Shown piece by piece: positions 1 to 7,565 of a stretch of DNA of 27,614 bases; positions within the stretch are counted from its first letter, which is position 1; each line of letters begins with the position of its first letter. A program made the translations under genes and the position numbers. The notes under the pieces were generated by a model. It was given only the letters and a program-made list of their open reading frames with translations, did no database searches and was not told the DNA's origin. Source of the DNA: CAVBBU01 sp963593765 (GTDB taxonomy: Bacteria > Bacillota > Clostridia > Lachnospirales > Lachnospiraceae); NCBI GenBank assembly GCA_963593765.1, contig CAVBBU010000013.1, forward strand, positions 1 through 27,614, written 5' to 3'.

Positions 1-75
1 CACAAAGCGAGCGAGGATATTGTGAGCGAGCGACTGCGTGGTATCGAGGCAGAAGAACCGCATGTAAATACTTAG
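1..75 (+). CDS. possible 3' end of an upstream gene (partial)
   Basis: Frame 1 is open from the window edge and ends with TAG at 73-75, giving a 24-residue hydrophilic tail that ends EAEEPHVNT. The composition (acidic, many Glu/Ser) would suit a protein C-terminus, but it is too short to assign to a family, and frame 3 is also open through this stretch. If real, it would be the gene before the TolC-like pair; in related organisms such genes often sit beside ABC or HlyD-type export genes, but nothing here shows that. Low confidence. Confidence 0.25.
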   Translation, partial: HKASEDIVSERLRGIEAEEPHVNT

Positions 76-100
76 CCGCAAGAGGTAAAATTTTTAGACA

Positions 101-234
101 CTTGCTCTCAGGCACACACATATACTCGTGGTACGTTCGCACTCTAGTGCTCGAGCAGCGGTTCTATGCCTGCAAAATACGCAGGCTAAGAACCGGCCTC
201 GCACATGCCCACTCGTATACATGTGTACCCTCGA
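101..234. repeat. long imperfect inverted repeat / hairpin upstream of the TolC-like genes
   Basis: The core is a strong hairpin at 159-195: CGGTTCTATGCCTGC pairs with GCAGGCTAAGAACCG, 13 of 15 positions, around a 7-nt loop. Pairing resumes outside it: CTTGCTC (101-107) faces GAGCAAG near 228-234, and the stretch around CACACATATACTCGTGG faces CCACTCGTATACATGTG with a few mismatches. GC content is clearly higher than in the flanking genes. TTTAGACA occurs on both sides (93-100 and 253-260). It could be a degenerate mobile repeat or a structured leader; I do not recognise a family. Confidence 0.55.
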
Positions 235-254
235 GCAAGGAATTTTAAAGTATT

Positions 255-284
255 TAGACATATTAGAAAACAAAAGAATATATA
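255..284 (+). promoter_or_regulatory. possible promoter of the TolC-like pair
   Basis: TAGACA at 255-260 (5 of 6 to TTGACA) lies 17-18 nt before an ATATAT/TATATA run at 278-284. The predicted start of transcription would be about 15-20 nt before the start codon at 307. The AT-rich context makes this a weak call. Confidence 0.35.
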
Positions 285-306
285 TACGCACAAACAGGTG
301 ATAATC

Positions 307-1467
307 ATGAACAAAAAAATTATAAGCATAACATTATTAATATGCATAGCACAGGTGGCGGCATTTCCTGCATACGCATCTTCTCCAGAATTTGCAAGAA
401 CGCAGGAAGAGTGGGCGGCTCTTCGAGACAACAAGCTAGAGTATAGCGAGATAGAAGGTCTTATAGAGGAGTACAATGCCACAGTGCAAAAAAATCAAAT
501 AGATTATTATAGGTTTAGACAGGACTATGGCGATACAAAGGAAGAGGTATCGCAGTCTTATTATGATATGGCAAGCGAGCTTGAGGATGCCATATCTGTT
601 CCTGACTCTAGCGACGCAAGCTATGCATCAGCACTTATATCATCACTTAGTAATCAAAATAGTGCAAGAACGCTTAGAGAAAGCGGTGACAACAACCTAG
701 AGGATTCTGAGATCAAAAGAATTAACAATGAGATGACTTTAAAAACTCTGGTTCAAACCGCGCAAAGCAATATGGTAAGCTACAAGATAGCACAGCTTGA
801 TGTAGAAAAGGCTAAGCTTAATGAGGAACTGGCAAGGCTAAACCTTGAGATAGCACAGACAAAATCGCAGATAGGAAGTGCTACAGCAGTTGATGTTTAT
901 AATATGCAGCAAAGCCTTCTTAGTGCCCAGCAGCAGGTAACAACTGCTACAGCCTCTGAAAATACAAGCCATACAAAGCTTATAGTTATGTGTGGCTGGA
1001 GCTATGATGCAAATCCTGAGATAGGAGATATTCCAGAGCCGGATATATCTGCTATAGATGGCATGAACGTAACAGAGGATACAGCTAAGGCTATAGAAAA
1101 TAGCTATACGATAAAATCTAATACTAAGCAGCTAGCAAATGCAACTCAGCAGTCACAGATAGATAAGCTTAATACAACTATAGCAAACAACAAGGCGAAT
1201 GTAGGAACAGCAGTAACAACTGCATATCAAAATGTAATAAGTGCAAGAGATTCTTATACCTATGCAGCTACATATGCATCGCTTCAAAAAACTAATCTTG
1301 ATAATATAACGTTAAGCTACTCGGTTGGAAGTGCAAGTAAGCTCGAGTATGATACTCAGACTGTTAATACTAAGCTAGCGAATATAGCATTAAAGGAAGC
1401 AAGCTACAATCTATTTTTAGCAATCAATGCTTACGACTGGACAGTAAATGGACTTGCGAGTGCATAA
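307..1467 (+). CDS. secreted TolC-like (outer membrane efflux protein fold) coiled-coil protein, copy 1
   Basis: 386 residues from the ATG at 307, chosen because AGGTG (296-300) sits 6 nt upstream and the protein then opens with a signal peptide (MNKK, hydrophobic stretch, Ala-rich cleavage region near residue 25). The rest is almost entirely amphipathic helix rich in Ala, Gln, Asn, Lys and Glu, as in the TolC/OEP family: two helical halves with a similar layout, each with long heptad-like stretches. Distinctive motifs are EEWAALRDNKLEYSEI soon after the signal peptide and KLIVMCGWS in the middle. Both recur in the next gene, so the two are tandem paralogues. TolC forms outer-membrane channels in diderms; in a monoderm it must do something else, perhaps act as a periplasm-like spacer or wall-spanning partner of a MacAB-type ABC exporter encoded off the left edge (inference). 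Family call fairly sure; function unknown. Confidence 0.75.
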   Translation: MNKKIISITLLICIAQVAAFPAYASSPEFARTQEEWAALRDNKLEYSEIEGLIEEYNATVQKNQIDYYRFRQDYGDTKEEVSQSYYDMASELEDAISVPDSSDASYASALISSLSNQNSARTLRESGDNNLEDSEIKRINNEMTLKTLVQTAQSNMVSYKIAQLDVEKAKLNEELARLNLEIAQTKSQIGSATAVDVYNMQQSLLSAQQQVTTATASENTSHTKLIVMCGWSYDANPEIGDIPEPDISAIDGMNVTEDTAKAIENSYTIKSNTKQLANATQQSQIDKLNTTIANNKANVGTAVTTAYQNVISARDSYTYAATYASLQKTNLDNITLSYSVGSASKLEYDTQTVNTKLANIALKEASYNLFLAINAYDWTVNGLASA

Positions 1468-1505
1468 CGCAAATAAGAGCTATTCTACTTAAGGGATATA
1501 GATAC

Positions 1506-2744
1506 ATGAAAAAAAGAAAAATACAAAAGCTTATAAAAAAAATAATGGCAGCAGGTCTTGGCATAGGAGTGATAGTTGGCGAAGCGGTAACATTTCCCAA
1601 AGTGTTACAGGTTTACGCATATACCAAGTCAGCACAGAATCCTGATGATGCAGGAAAAACCATAGCCGAGCTTAATGGATATAGTAAGGAGGAGTGGGCT
1701 GCACTTATGGACAACAGCCTAGAGTATAGCGAGATACCGGAGCTTGTACATAATTTTAATCCTACTATAGTTTCGGCTTGGGATTCATTTAACGAGAATA
1801 TAGATTCATTAAGCGATATAGTTGATGAATTAAAGAGCGCAGAAAAAAGTGCAAGAACAAGCAAGGAGAATGCAGAAGATAGTGGTGATAAATCAAATAT
1901 AGCAACCTATACTATGCAGGAGAAGATATTTGACACCGCAGGTGATAATATGCAGGATAGCCTTGATAAGCTAAAAAGATCTGTGACCGGAACTAACAGA
2001 CCGATAAGGCAGGCAGAGGCACAGGTGGTGAGCGGCGTAAGGCAGCTTATGATAGGCTACAAATCGCTTCTTGCACAAAAGGAAACTGTATCAGAGCTTG
2101 TAAAAATGTATGATGAAAGCTACAAGGCATATCAGGCTATGAGCCTTCAGGGCATGGCAACTAGTACCGATGTGGCAAATGCACTCGCATCGCTGCAGTC
2201 AGCAAGAGCAAGTCTTTCATCAATTCAGGCATCTGAAAATCAGCTATATAAGCAGCTTATAGTTATGTGTGGCTGGAGTGAAAATGCTTCTGTTAATATA
2301 GGAGAAATTCCGAGCATAGATAATGCAACTATAGACAGTCTTAATCCAGATGCAGATATAACTAAGGCGATAGGAAATAACTATACACTTATAGAAGAAA
2401 GACATGCAGACAAAACGCATACTCTTGGAGCTTACGAATCAGGTATATCAAACTCAGAGCAGGAGGAGGCAAACCTAAGAGCAAATCTAAATTCGCAGTA
2501 TCAGGCAGTGCTTTCTGCAAAGCAGGGATATGAGGCGGCATTAGCAGGATATAACGGTGCACAGATAACCAAGAATGGAGCAGATACGCAGTACGCACTG
2601 GGTATGCTGTCTAAGGTGCAGTATCTAGGAGCATCTATAAGCTATACGCAAAGCAAGGCTAACCTTGAGGCAGCGCGGCTAAGCCTTTTGCAAGCCGTAG
2701 TGACATATCAGGATATGGTAGATGGCAATGCATCGGTGGAATAG
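1506..2744 (+). CDS. secreted TolC-like coiled-coil protein, copy 2
   Basis: 412 residues; start ATG at 1506 preceded by AAGGGATA. A basic N-terminus followed by a hydrophobic segment (about residues 13-38, ending in VYAYTKSAQ) acts as signal peptide or anchor. It repeats the hallmarks of the gene before it: EEWAALMDNSLEYSEI near residue 60 and KQLIVMCGWS near residue 255, followed in both by an acidic GEIPSID/GDIPEPD loop. Long coiled-coil helices flank this. It lies 38 nt downstream of copy 1 on the same strand, so the two are probably co-transcribed and could form a hetero-oligomer, whereas Gram-negative TolC is a homotrimer. No adaptor or ATPase is visible between them and the convergent glycosyltransferase. 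Family call is good; role inferred only. Confidence 0.75.
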   Translation: MKKRKIQKLIKKIMAAGLGIGVIVGEAVTFPKVLQVYAYTKSAQNPDDAGKTIAELNGYSKEEWAALMDNSLEYSEIPELVHNFNPTIVSAWDSFNENIDSLSDIVDELKSAEKSARTSKENAEDSGDKSNIATYTMQEKIFDTAGDNMQDSLDKLKRSVTGTNRPIRQAEAQVVSGVRQLMIGYKSLLAQKETVSELVKMYDESYKAYQAMSLQGMATSTDVANALASLQSARASLSSIQASENQLYKQLIVMCGWSENASVNIGEIPSIDNATIDSLNPDADITKAIGNNYTLIEERHADKTHTLGAYESGISNSEQEEANLRANLNSQYQAVLSAKQGYEAALAGYNGAQITKNGADTQYALGMLSKVQYLGASISYTQSKANLEAARLSLLQAVVTYQDMVDGNASVE

Positions 2745-2797
2745 GTATATACGCTGGGCTTTTGTATTATAAATATGCAGTGAAGATTTAGGGGATT

Positions 2798-3748
2798 TTA
2801 GGCGTTTATGCCATCATCGCCCATGTCTTTAAGCTGATTAATTAGATTAAGCCTAAACTCAAATGCTTGTCTATCCTTTTCTACGATGGTCGCAAGAATT
2901 AATCCAGAGAAGAACGAAATTATAGCTGCCATTTCGATAAAACCACATACTATTAGGGTTGGAAAGTTAGGCACTAATCCAATATGGATATATTTAATTA
3001 AAATCGGAACAAATAATAAAGCTGCAATAAGAGTTAAAATCACTGCAAGACCGCCAAAGAATTGCATAGGCTTGTAGTTTTTATACAGGCGAAAAATAGT
3101 ACGCAAAACCTTTATGCCGTCGGAGTATGTATTTAGCTTTGACGTACTTCCTTCTGGGCGGTCACGATAGTCAATAATTATATTTTCGATTTGCATATTC
3201 TTTTCAACTGCATGAATACTCATCTCGGTTTCTATTTCAAAGCCCTTTGACAGGACCGGGAAGCTCTTTACAAACAAATAGCTAAAGGCTCTGTAGCCTG
3301 TCATAATATCTCGAATATTTGTTTTAAATAGATGATTAATAGAAGCTCTTACTAGGCTGTTTCCAAAATTATGGAACGGCCTTTTGTTTTGCGTAAAATA
3401 AGTTGAGGATAGTCGATCTCCAACAACCATATCCGCATTTTTCTGCAATACAAGCATTGCCATTTCACGACCATATTCTGCAGGATATGTATCATCACCA
3501 TCAACGAGGATATAACAGGCGGCATCAATCTCGCGAAACATTCTTCGTATAACATTGCCCTTTCCCTGCTGGTATTCATGCCTGATGATAGCACCAGCTC
3601 TCTCGGCTAGTTCGGCCGTATTATCCGTTGAATTATTATCATATACATATAGGGTAGCCTCTGGCAGCGCTGCTTTCCAGTCAAGGACTACCTTTTCTAT
3701 GGTTTTACTTTCATTGTAGCATGGAATTAATACTGCAATCTTATCCAT
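2798..3748 (-). CDS. membrane-anchored family 2 glycosyltransferase (polyprenyl-phosphate sugar transferase type)
   Basis: 316 residues. N-terminal GT-A domain begins IAVLIPCYNES, has the nucleotide-binding DNNSTDNT segment (37-44) and the metal-binding acidic motif DGDDTYP (83-89), followed by TGYRAFS, typical of the dolichyl/undecaprenyl-phosphate mannosyl- or glucosyltransferase branch. Two C-terminal membrane spans (about 229-252 and 267-290) match DPM1-like bacterial members such as GtrB. Expected reaction: transfer of a hexose from a nucleotide sugar to undecaprenyl phosphate on the cytoplasmic face. Start at 3748 is supported by AAGGAGATAACG just upstream on the minus strand. It converges with the TolC-like pair and stands alone, so its polymer cannot be named. 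The sugar and acceptor are inferred from the family. Confidence 0.85.
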   Translation of the reverse strand: MDKIAVLIPCYNESKTIEKVVLDWKAALPEATLYVYDNNSTDNTAELAERAGAIIRHEYQQGKGNVIRRMFREIDAACYILVDGDDTYPAEYGREMAMLVLQKNADMVVGDRLSSTYFTQNKRPFHNFGNSLVRASINHLFKTNIRDIMTGYRAFSYLFVKSFPVLSKGFEIETEMSIHAVEKNMQIENIIIDYRDRPEGSTSKLNTYSDGIKVLRTIFRLYKNYKPMQFFGGLAVILTLIAALLFVPILIKYIHIGLVPNFPTLIVCGFIEMAAIISFFSGLILATIVEKDRQAFEFRLNLINQLKDMGDDGINA

Positions 3749-3967
3749 CGTTATCTCCTTAGATTAAAGATAAATATTTTTGCTGATTTTTATGCCGATA
3801 ATCCCTAGAACAATTTTATTATACTACAGATTTAACGATATTCTCCTTTTATTTTGTCGTTTCTTAGCCTTTTCAAAAATTTTTTCAAAAAATATTCCAA
3901 AAATGAAACTTTTAAATGATTGGAACTGTCTATATGACAACAAGAAAAATAAAAAGGAGTATAGACA

Positions 3968-4801
3968 ATGAAAAATAATAGAATTTTTAAGGGTTTCGTA
4001 GCTGCTGGATTAGTATTTTCAATGATATTTGGTACATTTTCGGTGTCGTTTGCGGATGAAGCTGTAGTAAGCGAAGCTGATTCTATGGAAGCAACAACAG
4101 AAATGTCTATCGAGGATAAAATAAATGATATGTATGCAAATATCGATAGTGAGCCTATCAGAAATATGTATATAGATCAAACGAAATATTACATAACAAA
4201 CGGCTCGAATTATGTAAAGTGTAAGATTTCTAAGACGGCTGATATATATGATGCACCGTATTTTACGCCTACTTCATTAACAATACGTGCCAATGATATA
4301 GATATGAAGGATTATTACGAATTTTCAAGAACGTCGGACTTTACAGATAGAAATAGAGCAGGAGTTGAGCTTTTATATAGCCTATGCCAGATAGCAAAAA
4401 ATGATACAGCTAGTATGAATGAGAAGCAGAAAATGCGGTATGTAATGAGCTTTGTAAGTGCTTATATGACATATAATTATGAATATGCAAATGCTATAAC
4501 AAGCGATCAGTCAGTACCAACATTTTTTGAAAAGCTATCAACTAAAAGCGGTGTTTGCTCAGATTTTGCACAGCTATTTACCATTATCGGACAGTATATA
4601 GGCCTAGATGCAAGAACAGTAGTTGGATATTATTCTGGAGTTGGTCATGCATGGAATGCAGTAACAATAAATGGTGCTAGATATAACATAGAGCCAATAC
4701 ATGGAACATTTATAGAAGGTGCTAATGCTGCAAGGTATCAAGAAAAGGTTAAAACAGATGATTATGAAACCAATCTTAGGCTTTTGTGGTCAGTTGAATA
4801 A
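3968..4801 (+). CDS. secreted transglutaminase-like (papain-fold) protein
   Basis: 277 residues with a clear signal peptide (MKNNRIFKGF, hydrophobic core, cleavage after SFA at about 29). The C-terminal third is a transglutaminase-core domain: catalytic Cys197 in KSGVCSDFA, His227 in GVGHAWNAV, and the third residue position filled by Glu242 in YNIEPIHG where Asp is usual. Proteins of this type in Clostridia are exported or wall-associated and may cleave or cross-link peptide bonds in wall or surface proteins; most have no known substrate. No wall-binding repeats or sortase signal are visible, so it may be released. Start chosen by AAAGGAG about 10 nt upstream. It stands alone between a divergent glycosyltransferase gene and the metal operon. 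Confidence 0.8.
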   Translation: MKNNRIFKGFVAAGLVFSMIFGTFSVSFADEAVVSEADSMEATTEMSIEDKINDMYANIDSEPIRNMYIDQTKYYITNGSNYVKCKISKTADIYDAPYFTPTSLTIRANDIDMKDYYEFSRTSDFTDRNRAGVELLYSLCQIAKNDTASMNEKQKMRYVMSFVSAYMTYNYEYANAITSDQSVPTFFEKLSTKSGVCSDFAQLFTIIGQYIGLDARTVVGYYSGVGHAWNAVTINGARYNIEPIHGTFIEGANAARYQEKVKTDDYETNLRLLWSVE

Positions 4802-4819
4802 CAAAATTCCAATCATGTA

Positions 4820-4847
4820 TTGACATCTACTTAAAAGGATATATAAT
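4820..4847 (+). promoter_or_regulatory. strong sigma-A promoter of the metal-resistance operon
   Basis: Perfect TTGACA (4820-4825), 16-nt spacer, perfect TATAAT (4842-4847). The expected transcription start falls at about 4853-4855, at the left edge of the inverted-repeat operator. This is the arrangement expected for repression by an ArsR/SmtB-family protein. Confidence 0.85.
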
Positions 4848-4854
4848 ACAAACA

Positions 4855-4878
4855 ACAGTTGAACAATCGTTCAACTGT
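4855..4878. promoter_or_regulatory. ArsR/SmtB-type operator
   Basis: A perfect 10-bp inverted repeat, ACAGTTGAAC and GTTCAACTGT, separated by AATC. The core TGAACAATCGTTCA resembles the TGAACA-type dyads bound by SmtB/CzrA/CadC repressors. It overlaps the predicted transcription start of the operon whose first gene encodes such a repressor, so autoregulation is likely. Confidence 0.85.
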
Positions 4879-4926
4879 ACACAGAACAATAAGACAAAAG
4901 AAATCCGCATAACAAGGGGAGGCTTT

Positions 4927-5289
4927 ATGAGTGTTAGCGAGTATAGCTGTAATTGCAATACGGTGCATCATGACATAGTAGACAAGATAAAAAAGCACAT
5001 GCTCAACGAGGATACATATAAGTCGCTGGCAGCATTTTTCAAGGTATTTGGAGACGATACCAGAATAAAAATAATCTGGGCACTTGATAAGCACGAGATG
5101 TGCGTATGTGATTTATGCAATGTTCTTAATATGAACAAGTCTGCAGTATCACACCAGCTAAGCAGTCTTAGAAGAGAGCATCTAGTTAAATACAGGCGTG
5201 AGGGCAAGAGCGTTTATTATAGCCTTGATGATGAGCATGTAAGACTTGTCTTTGAGATGGGGCTAGAGCATATAGGGCATAAGCATTAA
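4927..5289 (+). CDS. cadC: ArsR/SmtB-family metal-sensing repressor (CadC-like)
   Basis: 120 residues, winged helix-turn-helix; recognition helix region NMNKSAVSHQLSSLRREHLV and wing REGKSVYYSL. Two metal sites can be read. The alpha3N (Cd/Pb/Bi) site of CadC is represented by Cys8 and Cys10 in the N-terminal arm plus the CVCDL motif (Cys59, Cys61; Cys64 nearby). The alpha5 (Zn) site is represented by Asp102, His104, His115 and His118, matching the DxH(x10)HxxH pattern of CzrA. The protein should release its operator when Cd, Pb or Zn binds, switching on the HMA protein and ATPase genes downstream. Start follows AAGGGGAGGCTTT. First gene of the operon, right behind the inverted-repeat operator. 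Confidence 0.9.
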   Translation: MSVSEYSCNCNTVHHDIVDKIKKHMLNEDTYKSLAAFFKVFGDDTRIKIIWALDKHEMCVCDLCNVLNMNKSAVSHQLSSLRREHLVKYRREGKSVYYSLDDEHVRLVFEMGLEHIGHKH

Positions 5290-5365
5290 GGGCATTTGAA
5301 ATCCGCAGCAACATTTGCCCATATAAAATTTGTGCTACATATTAAAATAAATGGAGGATATAAAG

Positions 5366-5587
5366 ATGAAAAGATCATACAGATTAGAAGGACTTGATTG
5401 TGCAAATTGTGCAGCTAAGCTTGAAAGGAAGCTAGCTAAGATAGAGGGAGTAGGCAGCGTGACAATAAACTTTATGATGCTCAAATGCGACATAGAGGCA
5501 GCAGATGATAAGATGGATGCCGTTATCGAAAATGCTATGAGAATTATAAAGGAAGAGGAGCCTGATGTAGAGGTTAAGAGAATTTAA
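5366..5587 (+). CDS. free-standing heavy-metal-associated (HMA) domain protein
   Basis: 73 residues from the ATG at 5366, preferred over an in-frame ATG at 5351 because that codon overlaps the GGAGG (5353-5357) which serves the later start. Single HMA (CopZ-like ferredoxin) fold with metal motif GLDCANCA, Cys12 and Cys15; the Asp just before the first Cys is typical of Zn/Cd-type domains rather than the Met of copper ones. In most CadA/ZntA pumps this domain is the N-terminus of the ATPase; here it is a separate gene 27 nt before an ATPase lacking it, so the pair is a split version. Likely role: deliver or sense metal for the pump in the cytoplasm. Confidence 0.85.
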   Translation: MKRSYRLEGLDCANCAAKLERKLAKIEGVGSVTINFMMLKCDIEAADDKMDAVIENAMRIIKEEEPDVEVKRI

Positions 5588-5614
5588 TCTCGATGCCCTT
5601 AGCGAGGAGATGCA

Positions 5615-7483
5615 ATGAACAAAAAGCAAAAGAAAAATCTACGTAGAATTATAGCAGCGGCTTTTCTTTATATAGCAGGCATGGTTATAGAGCATGCATT
5701 GCCCACGTATGTACTTGCAGCGGATGTGCTTATGCTTATAGCCTATGCGATAGTCGGCGGAGATGTCTTGTATGGTGCAGCCCGAAATATAATAAGAGGT
5801 AAGGTATTTGACGAGGCATTTCTTATGGCACTTGCAACTATAGGAGCTATAGCTATAGGCGAATTTCCGGAGGGCGTTGCCGTTATGCTTTTCTATCAGG
5901 TCGGAGAGCTGTTCCAAAGCGTGGCAGTAGACAAGTCAAGAAAATCCATCAGCTCGCTTATGGATATAAGACCTGATTATGCTAATCTTAAGGTGGGAGA
6001 TGAAACTAAGAAGGTAGATCCGTATGACGTTAAGATAGGCGATATAATTATAGTTAAGCCGGGTGAGAAGGTGCCGCTTGATGGACAGGTAGTAGAGGGC
6101 GAGAGCTTTATAGATACTATGGCACTTACAGGCGAGAGTGTTCCTAGGAGTGTTAGAGCCTGCGATATGGTTATGAGTGGCTGCGTTAATAAAAATGGTC
6201 TTTTGCAGCTAGAGGTAACTAAGGAATTTGGAGAGTCGACGGTTCATAAGATTTTAGAGTTAGTTGAAAATGCAAGCTCGAAAAAATCAAACTCGGAGAA
6301 TTTTATAACACGCTTTGCGGCAGTATATACACCTGCAGTAGTAATAGGCGCAATTCTTCTTGCATTTGTTCCGCCGATTTTTATTAGCGGACATCCGTTT
6401 GCAACATGGATCTACAGAGCACTTACATTTTTAGTTGTGTCATGTCCTTGTGCTTTAGTTATATCTATACCACTTAGCTTTTTTGGCGGAATAGGAGGAG
6501 CATCAAAAAGAGGTATACTTGTTAAGGGTAGCAACTACCTTGAGGCACTTGCAAAGGCTGAGATAGTAGTATGTGATAAAACAGGAACATTAACCAAGGG
6601 AGTATTTATAGTTCAAAGCATAGTCCCTGTGGGAGTGACAGAGGACGAGCTTTTGGAATATGCGGCATATGCAGAAAGCTATTCATCGCATCCTATAGCT
6701 GCATCTATAAGGAAGGCCTATGTGAAGGCTATAGACGAGAGCAAGGTTAGCGATGTAAATGAGCAGGCAGGTGCAGGTCTTTTGGCAAATGTTTTCGGCA
6801 GGCGAGTTCTTGCCGGAAATGAAAAGCTTATGAAAGCTCACGGCATCGCCTATACAGAGGTAGCTACAAGCGATACTATAGTTTATATTGCCATAGATGA
6901 AAGGTATGCAGGATATATACTTATAGCCGATGAGATAAAGGAAGATGCAGCTAGGGCTATAGCGAGTCTTAAGGAAAATGGAATTAAAAAGACGGTTATG
7001 CTAACAGGCGACCACGAGGCGACGGCTAGAGATGTTGCTGAAAAGCTAGGCATAGACGAGGTACACTTTGAGCTTCTTCCTGGCGATAAGGTAGACCTAG
7101 TTGAAAGGCTTTTGGATGAAAAAAGTCCTAAGGGAAAGCTAGTCTTTGTGGGTGATGGAATTAATGATGCACCTGTTTTAGCTAGAGCCGACATAGGAGT
7201 TGCTATGGGCGGACTGGGATCTGATGCAGCTATAGAGGCAGCAGACGTTGTTATAATGACAGATGAGCCATCAAAGCTTGCGGTTGCAGTTAAGATAGCT
7301 AGAAGGACACTTGCCATAGCAAATCAAAATACTATATTTGCAATAGCAATTAAGCTAGGCGTACTTTTACTTGGAGCACTAGGACTTGCAAATATGTGGG
7401 AGGCAGTATTTGCAGATGTCGGTGTAGCGGTAATTGCAATACTTAATTCTATGCGTAATCTTAATACTAAGGGAATAGAATAA
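5615..7483 (+). CDS. cadA: P1B-type heavy-metal ATPase (Cd/Zn/Pb exporter)
   Basis: 622 residues. It exports divalent soft metals across the cell membrane using ATP. Visible motifs in order: actuator TGES (172-175), membrane metal-site SCPCALV (Cys277-Pro-Cys279), phosphorylation site DKTGTLT (321-327), SHP of the nucleotide-binding domain (358-360), TGD (464-466), hinge GDGINDAP (513-520), and in the last spans KLG and DVGV (Asp601), the Lys/Asp pair of the Zn/Cd/Pb class. The N-terminal HMA domain found in most relatives (about 700 aa) is missing and is supplied by the gene just upstream. There is no His-rich tail. Start ATG 5615 follows GCGAGGAGATGC. Last gene of the operon, followed by a terminator. 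Confidence 0.93.
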   Translation: MNKKQKKNLRRIIAAAFLYIAGMVIEHALPTYVLAADVLMLIAYAIVGGDVLYGAARNIIRGKVFDEAFLMALATIGAIAIGEFPEGVAVMLFYQVGELFQSVAVDKSRKSISSLMDIRPDYANLKVGDETKKVDPYDVKIGDIIIVKPGEKVPLDGQVVEGESFIDTMALTGESVPRSVRACDMVMSGCVNKNGLLQLEVTKEFGESTVHKILELVENASSKKSNSENFITRFAAVYTPAVVIGAILLAFVPPIFISGHPFATWIYRALTFLVVSCPCALVISIPLSFFGGIGGASKRGILVKGSNYLEALAKAEIVVCDKTGTLTKGVFIVQSIVPVGVTEDELLEYAAYAESYSSHPIAASIRKAYVKAIDESKVSDVNEQAGAGLLANVFGRRVLAGNEKLMKAHGIAYTEVATSDTIVYIAIDERYAGYILIADEIKEDAARAIASLKENGIKKTVMLTGDHEATARDVAEKLGIDEVHFELLPGDKVDLVERLLDEKSPKGKLVFVGDGINDAPVLARADIGVAMGGLGSDAAIEAADVVIMTDEPSKLAVAVKIARRTLAIANQNTIFAIAIKLGVLLLGALGLANMWEAVFADVGVAVIAILNSMRNLNTKGIE

Positions 7484-7514
7484 ATACAGTTATATAAATA
7501 TTAAATAGAATTTG

Positions 7515-7565
7515 AAATCGGGAAGTTAGTCTTGGAATTTAAAGAGCTAGCTTCCCGATTTTTGC
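7515..7565 (+). terminator. terminator of the metal-resistance operon
   Basis: AAATCGGGAAGTTAG pairs with CTAGCTTCCCGATTT (15 positions, one G-T wobble) around a 16-nt loop, and the right arm runs into a TTTTT tract. It lies 31 nt after the ATPase stop codon. Confidence 0.85.

Noticed and set aside
93..260. TTTAGACA pair as target-site duplication of a mobile element
   Set aside because: The right copy is 18 bp beyond the end of the inverted repeat, so it does not abut the element; it is more simply part of a promoter.
205..306. N-terminal extension of the first TolC-like protein from an ATG at 205
   Set aside because: The extension lies in the palindromic, GC-rich leader and over the likely promoter, while ATG 307 has a good ribosome binding site and begins a signal peptide.
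3818..3823. Minus-strand TATAAT as the glycosyltransferase promoter
   Set aside because: A perfect -10 is present, but no recognisable -35 lies at the right distance in this AT-rich stretch.
6883..7317. 144-codon minus-strand open frame inside cadA
   Set aside because: Low-complexity Ser/Ala/Ile mirror of the ATPase coding strand; no binding site and no family resemblance.
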